Source: Vallitalea pronyensis
Lineage (GTDB): Bacteria; Bacillota; Clostridia; Lachnospirales; Vallitaleaceae
Reading direction: 5' to 3'
Assembly: GCF_018141445.1 (NCBI RefSeq)
Contig: NZ_CP058649.1
Location: 3,181,001 to 3,245,000 of the forward strand
DNA length: 64,000 bases
A model generated the notes under the pieces. That model was not told the DNA's origin, did not search any database, and was given only the letters and a program-made list of their open reading frames with translations. Both the position numbers and the translations under genes were made by a program. This document shows positions 18,318 to 25,766 of the stretch, piece after piece (position 1 is the first letter of the stretch; every line of letters starts with the position of its first letter).

Positions 18318-18581
18318 ATGGTTAGAATATATGATATGAAGCAGAAAGAAGTTATTAATTCGGGTGATGGTATTCGATTGGGATTCATCAGCGATGTAGA
18401 GGTGGACTTAGATGAAGGAAAGTTACTCAAAATAATTGTTCCAGGACCAGCCAAATTATTTGGCATGTTCGGTAGAGGCAAAGAATATCAAGTGCCTTGG
18501 GACAGTATTAAAAAAATCGGTGAAGATATTATTCTAGTGGATGTAGATGTTGAAAAATCTTTAGTTGATTCGGAGTATTAG
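18318..18581 (+). CDS. ylmC: YlmC/YmxH family PRC-barrel sporulation-associated protein
   Basis: 87-aa soluble protein of the YlmC/YmxH family. The sequence starts MVRIYDMKQKEVINSGDGIRLG and contains the PRC-barrel pattern GFISDVEVDLDEGKLLKIIVPGP, ending with the conserved VPWDSIKKIGEDIILVD. Members of this family commonly sit next to sigG in Clostridia; the molecular role is not established, though PRC barrels usually mediate protein or RNA contacts. ATG 18318 follows AGGGGGAAATAAT. It is 40 bp after sigG and could be cotranscribed with it. The next gene has its own promoter. Confidence 0.88.
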   Translation: MVRIYDMKQKEVINSGDGIRLGFISDVEVDLDEGKLLKIIVPGPAKLFGMFGRGKEYQVPWDSIKKIGEDIILVDVDVEKSLVDSEY

Positions 18582-18647
18582 AGGGTTAATCTCTCCACCA
18601 ATATAAGTTAAACAAAGAATAATTGTCAGAATAGGTTATGTTTTTTA

Positions 18648-18676
18648 TTGACCTTTTCTGACTTTTATTTTATAAT
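18648..18676 (+). promoter_or_regulatory. sigma-A promoter upstream of nrdR
   Basis: TTGACC (18648-18653), 17 bp, TATAAT (18671-18676): near-consensus vegetative promoter about 155 bp before nrdR. A short inverted repeat GTCAGAA (18625-18631) / TTCTGAC (18656-18662) flanks the -35 and might be an operator, but it does not look like a NrdR box. Confidence 0.75.
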
Positions 18677-18832
18677 GGGACTATTAAAAAAATGGCACAA
18701 TTCTATTCAGTGAATATGTTAAACGTTATGAAAAAATCATACCTATATTATATGGATACAGGGTTTAGTGTTCGTTTGGGAGAGTAACAAGTCAATGAGT
18801 AATGATTATTTAATAAAGTGGGGAGATATAGC

Positions 18833-19288
18833 ATGAGATGTCCGTTTTGTCATGAAGATAATACGAAGGTTGTTGATTCAAGACCTTCAGATGAGAATAA
18901 TTTAATACGAAGAAGAAGACAATGTGAAGCTTGTGGAAAACGTTTTACAACATATGAAAAGATTGAAACCATTCCATTGGTAGTCATTAAAAAGGATAAG
19001 ACAAGAGAGCCCTATAATCGAAATAAGATTATGAACGGTGTTGTCAGGTCATGTCATAAAAGACCTGTTTCAATGAAAGAAATAGAAGCTTTAGTGGATG
19101 AAATAGAAAATAGCCTATACAATTCATTAAAGAAAGAAATAAAGAGTAAACTAATCGGAGAAAAAGTCATGGAAAAACTCAAACATCTGGATGAAGTGGC
19201 CTATGTTCGATTTGCTTCCATTTACCGTGAATTCAAAGATATTAACACTTTTATGGACGAGTTGAAGAAGATTCTGAAAGATAAATAG
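18833..19288 (+). CDS. nrdR: transcriptional repressor NrdR
   Basis: 151-aa regulator that represses ribonucleotide reductase genes when dATP is high. I start at ATG 18833 ([18 protein letters not shown]), because members begin with the zinc ribbon; a GTG at 18818 lies in the GTGGGGAGA ribosome site. The four zinc Cys (CPFC and CEAC) are at about 3, 6, 31 and 34. The [20 protein letters not shown] stretch is diagnostic. The ATP-cone domain (about 45-135) contains [17 protein letters not shown] and ends with [16 protein letters not shown]. No ribonucleotide reductase gene is in the window. Confidence 0.96.
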   Translation: MRCPFCHEDNTKVVDSRPSDENNLIRRRRQCEACGKRFTTYEKIETIPLVVIKKDKTREPYNRNKIMNGVVRSCHKRPVSMKEIEALVDEIENSLYNSLKKEIKSKLIGEKVMEKLKHLDEVAYVRFASIYREFKDINTFMDELKKILKDK

Positions 19289-19601
19289 GTGTTGACCTAT
19301 ATAAATGTTGTTATTTAATTAACAAAAAATGGTGTTTTACTAACAAAACCATATAACATACGAATACTCTTTTATGTTGTTGCTTTGCTAGTCAAGGGGA
19401 TGAACAGTTTTGAAGGTATAAGGATGTTGTATGGTTTTTATGTTAATAAACTCCTATAATTCGTCATTATTTCCCATAAAAACAAATTTTTTATTAATAA
19501 TGTGACTATTTTATGATATACTAATCAAAATAGCTAAATGATAAAAAGTAATCTAAAATCTAGAAAAGGATAAAGATTTAGACGGACTAGGGGGAAATAG
19601 C
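19289..19601 (+). promoter_or_regulatory. 313-bp gap nrdR-comM with an extended -10 promoter
   Basis: The gap is AT-rich and has no small gene that I can support. TGATATACT at 19514-19522 is an extended -10 element (TGN-TATACT); the matching -35 position (19494-19499, TTAATA) is weak. The start of transcription would be near 19529, some 70 bp before comM. I saw no clear terminator after nrdR. Confidence 0.45.
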
Positions 19602-21137
19602 ATGTTTAGACGAGTATATAGCGCGGCTATTATGGGAATAGATGGCTATGTGGTAGGTGTGGAGGTGGATCTTTCCAATGGGTTTCCCAAATTAGATTTA
19701 GTGGGGTTGCCTGATTCGGCTGTGAAGGAATCGGTGGAGAGGGTACGTACATCCATTAATAACTCTGATTATGAATTTCCATGTAAAAGAATTACGGTTA
19801 ATCTGGCACCTGCTGACGTTAGAAAAGAAGGTCCTGCATTTGATTTGCCCATTGCAATAGGTATTCTAGCTTGCATGGAATTAGTGGAAGAAAAGGCATT
19901 AGAAAAAACACTTATTCTTGGAGAACTATCCCTTAATGGAGAGATACAGAAAATTAACGGTATATTGCCAATTGTTTATTGTGCGTTTAAAAATGGATTT
20001 AAAAGATGCATTATACCTGCTGAAAATGTAGAAGAAGGAGCAGTTGTTGAAGGAATAGATATTATTGGGGTTAGCCATCTGAAGGAAGTCGTTAAACTGC
20101 TTAATCAAGATGTGAAAATTGAACCAACAAAAATAGATGTAAACAGATTATTTATAAATTCTGAAAAGAATCAACCTACCATAGATTTCAGTGATATAAA
20201 AGGACAAGAGAATGTAAGACGGGCTCTGGAGATTGCAGCAGCAGGGGCGCATAATATATTAATGATTGGTCCACCGGGGTCAGGAAAAACCATGATGGCC
20301 AAGCGATTACCTACAATATTACCAGACTTGACTTTTGAAGAAAGTATTGAAATTACAAAAATCTATAGTGTTGCAGGATTGTTAAAAAAAGGTCAAGCCC
20401 TTATAACAAAAAGACCTTTTCGCTCGCCACATCATACCATATCCAATTCTGCTTTAACAGGTGGTGGGCGAATTCCAAAACCAGGTGAAATAAGTCTATC
20501 CCATCATGGTGTGCTCTTTTTGGATGAGATGCCAGAGTTTAGTAAGAATGTATTAGAAGTGATGCGACAACCATTAGAAGATGGGGAAGTAACCATATCA
20601 AGAGTGAATGCTACCCTTACTTATCCGGCTAATTTTATGTTGGTTTCAAGTATGAATCCGTGCAAATGCGGGCACTATCCAGACATAGATAGATGTACTT
20701 GTACGCCACTGCAAATAAAAAGGTACATGGGGAAGATCTCAGGACCTCTTTTAGATCGTATTGATCTTCATGTGGAAGCAACTAGTCTTAAATTAGAAGA
20801 TCTTAATCAAGAGAAAAAGCCTGAATCATCAGAAGTCGTAAAAAAAAGAGTCATGGCAGCACATGTCATTCAACAAGAACGATATAAAGAAAGTCCAATA
20901 TTTTTTAATGCACATTTAACTGCCGCACAAATAACGGAAAATTGCACACTTGATAAAAAAGGTAAAGACATGTTAGAATTAGCTTTTAATAAGTTGGGGC
21001 TAAGTGCAAGGGCTTACCATCGTATCTTAAAAGTAGCTAGAACCATTGCAGATTTAGATAATAAGCCAAACATTGAAGAAAAACATTTGGCAGAAGCTAT
21101 ACAATACCGTTCATTGGACCGAAATTATTGGGGGTAG
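19602..21137 (+). CDS. comM: YifB/ComM family Mg-chelatase-like AAA+ ATPase
   Basis: 511-aa member of the YifB/ComM family. In Gram-negative bacteria ComM is a helicase that drives branch migration during natural transformation; the role in Firmicutes is less studied. The N-terminal ChlI-like domain contains VVGVEVDLSNGFPKLDLVGLPD and the block APADVRKEGPAFDLPIAIG. The AAA+ domain has Walker A GPPGSGKT at about 225 and Walker B VLFLDEMPEF. The MNPCKCGHY cysteine motif and the lid SARAYHRILKVARTIADL follow. Length is normal for the family. It lies just upstream of another transformation gene, dprA, with an insertion between. A degraded second copy of its 3' end lies at 21917-22170. Confidence 0.95.
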   Translation: MFRRVYSAAIMGIDGYVVGVEVDLSNGFPKLDLVGLPDSAVKESVERVRTSINNSDYEFPCKRITVNLAPADVRKEGPAFDLPIAIGILACMELVEEKALEKTLILGELSLNGEIQKINGILPIVYCAFKNGFKRCIIPAENVEEGAVVEGIDIIGVSHLKEVVKLLNQDVKIEPTKIDVNRLFINSEKNQPTIDFSDIKGQENVRRALEIAAAGAHNILMIGPPGSGKTMMAKRLPTILPDLTFEESIEITKIYSVAGLLKKGQALITKRPFRSPHHTISNSALTGGGRIPKPGEISLSHHGVLFLDEMPEFSKNVLEVMRQPLEDGEVTISRVNATLTYPANFMLVSSMNPCKCGHYPDIDRCTCTPLQIKRYMGKISGPLLDRIDLHVEATSLKLEDLNQEKKPESSEVVKKRVMAAHVIQQERYKESPIFFNAHLTAAQITENCTLDKKGKDMLELAFNKLGLSARAYHRILKVARTIADLDNKPNIEEKHLAEAIQYRSLDRNYWG

Positions 21138-21181
21138 TGCTAAGAGAAAAAAATTATGAGCAGGTAGGGATGGAGGTAAAC

Positions 21182-21772
21182 ATGAATATGTTCATTCGAA
21201 AATTAACGCCAGATTTAGTAAAAGATTATTTACAGTTTTTTGATAATGAAAACCATTCAGATAACCAAGATGAGCATAAATGTTATTGTGTCTGTTGGTG
21301 TAGTGATGATCATCGTACAGGTGTGGACAAGATGTCAACTGCTGAAAAGAGGAGAAAACTTGCGGCACAATATGTTAACAATGGCATGATACAGGGTTAT
21401 CTGGCATATCACAATGACAAGGTAGTGGGATGGTGCAATACGAATAATAAATCAAAGTGCCTTAATTGTATAAGTTGGTTAAAATTTATGAATCAGGTAA
21501 ATACAACAGAATCTTCAAAGGACACAAAAGTTAAATCTATTTTTTGCTTTACAATTGCACCCATAATGAGAAGAAAAGGCGTTGCTACCCAATTATTAGA
21601 GCGTGTCTGTAAAGATGCAGTAATAGATGGTTTCAATTTTGTTGAATCATATCCCCAAAAAACATTAAAACAACTGGACGATTTTGAAGGACCTCTTGAA
21701 ATGTATAAAAAATGTGGTTTTTATGTTCACGAAGAACTAGATAATATTTACGTTATGAGAAAGCAATTATAA
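21182..21772 (+). CDS. GNAT family N-acetyltransferase with Cys-rich N-terminal motif
   Basis: 196-aa GNAT-fold protein, substrate unknown. I start at ATG 21182 (MNMFIRKLTP), after GGAGGT; the frame extends further upstream into the end of comM but without a ribosome site. The acetyl-CoA loop reads APIMRRKGVATQLLERV at about 122-138 (R/Q-x-x-G-x-A). An early motif CYCVCWCSDDH (about 36-46) with four Cys is notable and could bind metal or be redox-sensitive. The C-terminal half (YPQKTLKQLDDFEGPLEMYKKCGFYV) is the usual GNAT ending. It sits between intact comM and a decayed copy of the comM tail, so it was probably placed here by an insertion or duplication event. It probably depends on read-through from comM. 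Confidence 0.82.
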   Translation: MNMFIRKLTPDLVKDYLQFFDNENHSDNQDEHKCYCVCWCSDDHRTGVDKMSTAEKRRKLAAQYVNNGMIQGYLAYHNDKVVGWCNTNNKSKCLNCISWLKFMNQVNTTESSKDTKVKSIFCFTIAPIMRRKGVATQLLERVCKDAVIDGFNFVESYPQKTLKQLDDFEGPLEMYKKCGFYVHEELDNIYVMRKQL

Positions 21773-21916
21773 TATTTAGTTGAAGAATGAATATATAATG
21801 GAGTTATCAAGGTATAGTAACACATATTATTAATTTTTTAACAATATTAGTAGATTAAATCATAAATCAACAATAAAATGTCTGTTTGATAAAAACTATT
21901 GATTTAATTTCAGTAG

Positions 21917-22170
21917 TTTTTTAATGTACATTTAACTGCCGCGCAAATTGAAAAAGATTGTACATTTGGTAAATAAATTAAAAAAATGTTAGAATTACCT
22001 TTTAATAAGTAGGGACGCATTGTAAAAGCTTATTATCCCATGTGAAAAGTAATTAGAACCATTGCAGATTATGATAATAAGCCAAATATTGAAGAAAAAT
22101 ATTTTGTAAAGCTATCTAATACTTTTTATAAGACCTAAATGATTCAGGGGAGTGTTAATAGAAAAAAATT
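21917..22170 (+). pseudogene. decayed duplicate of the comM 3' end
   Basis: Bases 21917-22170 align collinearly with the comM tail and the bases just after it (20901-21155), with an almost constant offset of 1015-1016. Shared runs include ACATTTAACTGCCGC, TAGAACCATTGCAGATT and GATAATAAGCCAAA, and after the comM stop the shared GTG(C/T)TAA(G/T)AGAAAAAAATT. In comM's frame the copy holds several stop codons (for example TAA and TAG early in it), so it does not code. It has no upstream comM part. The homology runs past the comM stop codon, so the duplicated unit was DNA, not a protein domain. Confidence 0.9.
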
Positions 22171-22235
22171 TCGTTCTATTTATTTTTTTTAATGAAAATT
22201 TAATTGTTTACTGAATTCACTTAACCGATTTATGC

Positions 22236-22264
22236 TTGATATTATTCCACAATATGTTTATAAT
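22236..22264 (+). promoter_or_regulatory. sigma-A promoter for the racemase-FemAB pair
   Basis: TTGATA (22236-22241), 17-bp spacer, TATAAT (22259-22264). The start of transcription near 22271 leaves a leader of about 33 bases containing AAGGAGGG, which rules out the in-frame ATG at 22232 and supports ATG 22304. The promoter lies right after the decayed comM tail. Confidence 0.8.
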
Positions 22265-22303
22265 GTTAAATTAAGTGAAATTCATAAGTTAAGGAGGGCA
22301 AGC

Positions 22304-23407
22304 ATGGCGGATACATTTTTAGAGGTTAACTTACAACATTTATATGATAATGTAACCTGCGTAAAAAAATACTTGCATCCTGACACGCAAGTCATGGCTG
22401 TTGTAAAAAGTAATGCTTATGGTCACGGCAGTGTTGAAATAGCCAAAGCTTTATTGCAGGATGTGGCATGTTTCGGTGTAGGATTATTGGAAGAGGCTGT
22501 TGAACTTAGAGAAGCAGGTATTGATAAACCTATCTTATTAATGGGGCCTACCTATGATTTTGAACGTGTTTGTAAGCATAACATCATGATAAGCATATGT
22601 TCAATTAATCATCTTGAACAGGTCGTTAAGTGGACAAGTAATCATCAAAAAACCATTCGTTATCATCTAAAAGTTGAAACAGGTATGAATCGATTTGGAA
22701 TTGCCTATAATGAAGCTAAGACCGCTATAGACCTATGCCAAGCAGCTACTTATGGAAAATTAGAGGGTGTATATTCTCATTTTGCTACCACCTATAAAAG
22801 CGATAAAGACTTTGTTGGACAGCAAAAAAGAAAATTTGACCAATTTGTTGAATTTTTCAAGTCGTATAAAGATCCCTTAATCTTTCATATGGCTAACAGT
22901 GAGAATACCATAGACTATAAAGATGCACACTATAATATGGTAAGATTAGGTAATGCTCTATATGGTCCATGTAATAGTCAAAAAAGAATAGGCTTGAAAA
23001 AAGTAGCTTGTTTAAAAGGAAATATATGCTATGAGAAACCCGTAAAAGCTGGTGAAAATATTGGGTATGGACGTAGTTACAAGGCGAAGAAGGATATGAT
23101 CATTGGTATCGTATCTATGGGGTTTTATGATGGTATAGGACTCATGAAAAAGCCCATAGGTTCTAAAATGTTTGGACTATGGATATACTATTTAAAAGAA
23201 ATATACCGATACATGTTTCGGAGTAAAACACCCATCTACTATGATAGTAAGCCTTTAGAGATTCTTGGGCGTCCCAATATGCAATATACCATTGTTGACA
23301 TAACAGATATAGATAAGGTACAAGGAGAAACCATAGAAGTAGAGATTAGAATCTCACCGATATTTATAAAAGAGAATATTAGAAGAACGTACATCGCGGA
23401 GGTATAA
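22304..23407 (+). CDS. alanine racemase-family protein (divergent, fold-type III PLP enzyme)
   Basis: 367-aa PLP-dependent racemase of the Alr family. The start is ATG 22304 behind AAGGAGGG. The PLP lysine is K35 in VVKSNAYGHG. Other Alr features are KVETGMNRFGI, VYSHFATT, and IGYGRSYKAKK, where the catalytic Tyr from the partner subunit would sit. Several normally conserved positions differ: GYADG is GFYDG, and the GRVCMDQ block is GRPNMQY. The stretch between them is longer than usual and basic/aromatic, and the C-terminal end is shortened. So the substrate may not be alanine (serine or another residue is possible). The stop overlaps the start of the FemAB gene by one base, so both are made together. 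A housekeeping alr may exist elsewhere. Confidence 0.82.
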   Translation: MADTFLEVNLQHLYDNVTCVKKYLHPDTQVMAVVKSNAYGHGSVEIAKALLQDVACFGVGLLEEAVELREAGIDKPILLMGPTYDFERVCKHNIMISICSINHLEQVVKWTSNHQKTIRYHLKVETGMNRFGIAYNEAKTAIDLCQAATYGKLEGVYSHFATTYKSDKDFVGQQKRKFDQFVEFFKSYKDPLIFHMANSENTIDYKDAHYNMVRLGNALYGPCNSQKRIGLKKVACLKGNICYEKPVKAGENIGYGRSYKAKKDMIIGIVSMGFYDGIGLMKKPIGSKMFGLWIYYLKEIYRYMFRSKTPIYYDSKPLEILGRPNMQYTIVDITDIDKVQGETIEVEIRISPIFIKENIRRTYIAEV

Positions 23408-24639
23408 TGGGAATGAAGTTTGTGACACATATAGATAAAAAACGTTTTACAACGTTTAATGAAAACCATCCTAATGGACACGCATTGCAGTCAATAGAGT
23501 GGGGTGATTTTAAAAGTATTGGAGAATGGACAATGGAATTAGTTGGGTTAGAGGATGGTCATCATACCCTTGTAGCCAGTGCAATGCTCCTTCGAAGAAA
23601 ATTACCTGGGTTACGACGCTATATTTTATATGCACCAAGAGGTTACGTATTGGATTATTCAGATATCAATCTGTTGCAAACATTTACCAAGAACATGAAA
23701 GAATATGCAAAGAAAACAAAGGCTATTTTTGTTAAGATGGATCCTTGTATTATATATAAGGAACGTACCATAGATGGTGATGTGATGGATGATGGTATCG
23801 ATAATAGTAAACTCATAGAAGACATTAAACATATGGGCTATCATCATAAAGGTACACATTTAGATTTTGAAGGTATCCAACCTCGATTTGTTTTTAAATT
23901 AGATGTGGATAAAGATAAAGAAGCATTATTTAAAAGTTTTCATCATAAAACAAGATACAATATTCGATTAGGTGAAAAAAAAGGAATAGAAATATATGAA
24001 GGCAGTATCCATGATTTAAATGAATTTGAACGCATCATGCGTGTAACGGGGGCAAGAGATGGTTTTATAACACGTCCTCTTACGTATTTTAAAAATATGT
24101 ATACATCCATGGAGCCAACAGGCAAGATGAAGGTATTTATGGCCAGATATAATGTCAAAAAAGCTCTAGATAAGGCTATCATGGATTTAGATAAAGAAGA
24201 AACATCCAAAAAACCCAATGAAGACCGTATTAAGAAGCTTAAAAAAGAAATACCTAAGCTGCAAACCTTAGCGCTTGAACATCAAGATGGTATTGTTGTA
24301 TCCGGTGCCATTATCTTGTTAAATGGGAAAAAGGCTTGGTATTTGTATGGTGCCAGTGATAATATTTATCGTAATTTAATGCCCAATTACTTATTGCAGT
24401 GGCATATGATTAAATATTCTATGGATTGTGGGTGCACATTGTATGATTTTAGAGGTATATCTGGCAATCTTGACCCTAACCATCACTTATATGGTCTTTA
24501 TCGTTTTAAAAAGGGATTTAACGGTCATTTCGTAGAATACATCGGCGAATTTGATTTAGTTGTTAGTAAATTTTTCTATCATTTATGGGAATTTTGGGTT
24601 CCAAGAATGAAACGCATGATAAGAAAGATAAAAAAATAG
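23407..24639 (+). CDS. FemAB/MurM-family peptidoglycan bridge aminoacyltransferase
   Basis: 410-aa FemAB-family protein. Members transfer amino acids from aminoacyl-tRNA to the stem peptide of lipid II, building interpeptide bridges at the inner membrane face. Two GNAT-like subdomains are suggested. The first contains KTRYNIRLGEKKGIEI, matching the family's N-terminal core. A charged helical arm (about 245-290, rich in K/E, DKEETSKKPNEDRIKKLKK) resembles the tRNA-synthetase-like coiled-coil arm. The C-terminal part has YLLQWHMIKYSMDCGCTLYDFRGI and YRFKKGFNGHFVEYIGEFD, typical of FemABX. The ATG overlaps the racemase stop (TAATG). The amino acid used cannot be read from sequence. Confidence 0.88.
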   Translation: MGMKFVTHIDKKRFTTFNENHPNGHALQSIEWGDFKSIGEWTMELVGLEDGHHTLVASAMLLRRKLPGLRRYILYAPRGYVLDYSDINLLQTFTKNMKEYAKKTKAIFVKMDPCIIYKERTIDGDVMDDGIDNSKLIEDIKHMGYHHKGTHLDFEGIQPRFVFKLDVDKDKEALFKSFHHKTRYNIRLGEKKGIEIYEGSIHDLNEFERIMRVTGARDGFITRPLTYFKNMYTSMEPTGKMKVFMARYNVKKALDKAIMDLDKEETSKKPNEDRIKKLKKEIPKLQTLALEHQDGIVVSGAIILLNGKKAWYLYGASDNIYRNLMPNYLLQWHMIKYSMDCGCTLYDFRGISGNLDPNHHLYGLYRFKKGFNGHFVEYIGEFDLVVSKFFYHLWEFWVPRMKRMIRKIKK

Positions 24640-24654
24640 GTTAGGATGGATGTT

Positions 24655-25755
24655 ATGGGGAATCCGATGGAAAGGGAACATTATTGGTTATGGCTTAATA
24701 ATGTAAAAGGTATTGGATTAAAGAAGATGAGGTACCTTTTAGATTATTTTGATAAACCCCAATATGTATGGGAGGCGACTTACGATGAACTAAGTGATGT
24801 TAAGCGATTAAGCGAAGCTGATAAACAAGCCATTATATCGTCCAAAGATGCTAAAAAAGTCATGGATTACTATGTAAAGTTAGAAAAAAGTGGCATTCAC
24901 TTTTGCTCAGCAGAACATGAAACATACCCAATCAATTTAAAAAACATTTACGACTATCCTTATGGTTTATATGTGAAAGGGCAAATGGACCAAGATACCC
25001 CCAAAATTGCCATTGTTGGTGCTAGAAAATGCACGGAATATGGTAAAGAAGTGGCAACATTTTTTGGAAGAGAGTTAGCTAAATTAGGGATTGTCATTGT
25101 AAGTGGTATGGCAAGAGGCATAGATACTGCCGCACACAGAGGTGCACTTGAAGGTGGAGGAAAAACTTATGCGGTCCTTGGGTGTGGCGTAAACATATGT
25201 TATCCTAAAGAAAACTACACGTTAATGGATAGTATTTATCAACATGGTGCATTGATTTCTGAATTTCCAGTTAACAGGTCACCTAAACCTGGATATTTTC
25301 CACTAAGAAACAGAATAATAAGTGGTATAAGTGATGGTATATTAGTCGTAGAAGCTGCTGAGAAAAGTGGTTCATTAATAACGGCTGACCAAGCACTGGA
25401 GCAAGGTAAGGATGTTTTCAGTGTTCCTGGAAGAATAACGGATAAGCTAAGTGAAGGTACCAATAAGCTTATTAAAATGGGTGCTAAGATGGTAACAAAA
25501 ATTGACGATATTTTAGAAGAAATATCGGTAAATTTTAGTAATAAAAAACAAAAAAATTCAGAAAATATAACTTTAGGACTTGCAGAAATTGAAAAAATAG
25601 TGTATTCTTGTTTAAGTTTAGAGCCTTTATTTATTGATGATTTACATAGGATGACTAAGATACCTTTGGAAGAACTCCAATTAACACTAACCAAAATGGA
25701 ATTTAAGGGCGTAATAAAACAACTGCCAAACAAGTATTTTATTAAAAAGTTATAG
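24655..25755 (+). CDS. dprA: DNA processing protein DprA (Smf)
   Basis: 366-aa DprA, which loads RecA onto incoming single-stranded DNA during transformation. I choose ATG 24655, 5 bases after AGGATGG; ATG 24646 is possible but too close to that site. An N-terminal helical SAM-like domain (HYWLWLNNVKGIGLKKM) precedes the Rossmann-like core: AIVGARKCTEYGKEVA, SGMARGIDTAAHRGAL, GCGVNICYPKEN, SEFPVNRSPKPGYFPLRNRIISG, and the loop AAEKSGSLITA. A winged-helix DML1-like C-terminus (about 305-366) follows. It overlaps the topA leader by design (dprA-topA order is widespread in Firmicutes). Confidence 0.95.
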   Translation: MGNPMEREHYWLWLNNVKGIGLKKMRYLLDYFDKPQYVWEATYDELSDVKRLSEADKQAIISSKDAKKVMDYYVKLEKSGIHFCSAEHETYPINLKNIYDYPYGLYVKGQMDQDTPKIAIVGARKCTEYGKEVATFFGRELAKLGIVIVSGMARGIDTAAHRGALEGGGKTYAVLGCGVNICYPKENYTLMDSIYQHGALISEFPVNRSPKPGYFPLRNRIISGISDGILVVEAAEKSGSLITADQALEQGKDVFSVPGRITDKLSEGTNKLIKMGAKMVTKIDDILEEISVNFSNKKQKNSENITLGLAEIEKIVYSCLSLEPLFIDDLHRMTKIPLEELQLTLTKMEFKGVIKQLPNKYFIKKL

Positions 25756-25766
25756 TGGAGGTAAAA

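Noticed and set aside
18625-18662. Inverted repeat GTCAGAA/TTCTGAC as a NrdR operator
   Set aside because: Does not resemble the NrdR box pattern and spans the -35 with a 24-base gap; left as a remark only.
22232-22303. N-terminal extension of the racemase
   Set aside because: The segment covers the promoter (22236-22264) and the AAGGAGGG ribosome site for ATG 22304.
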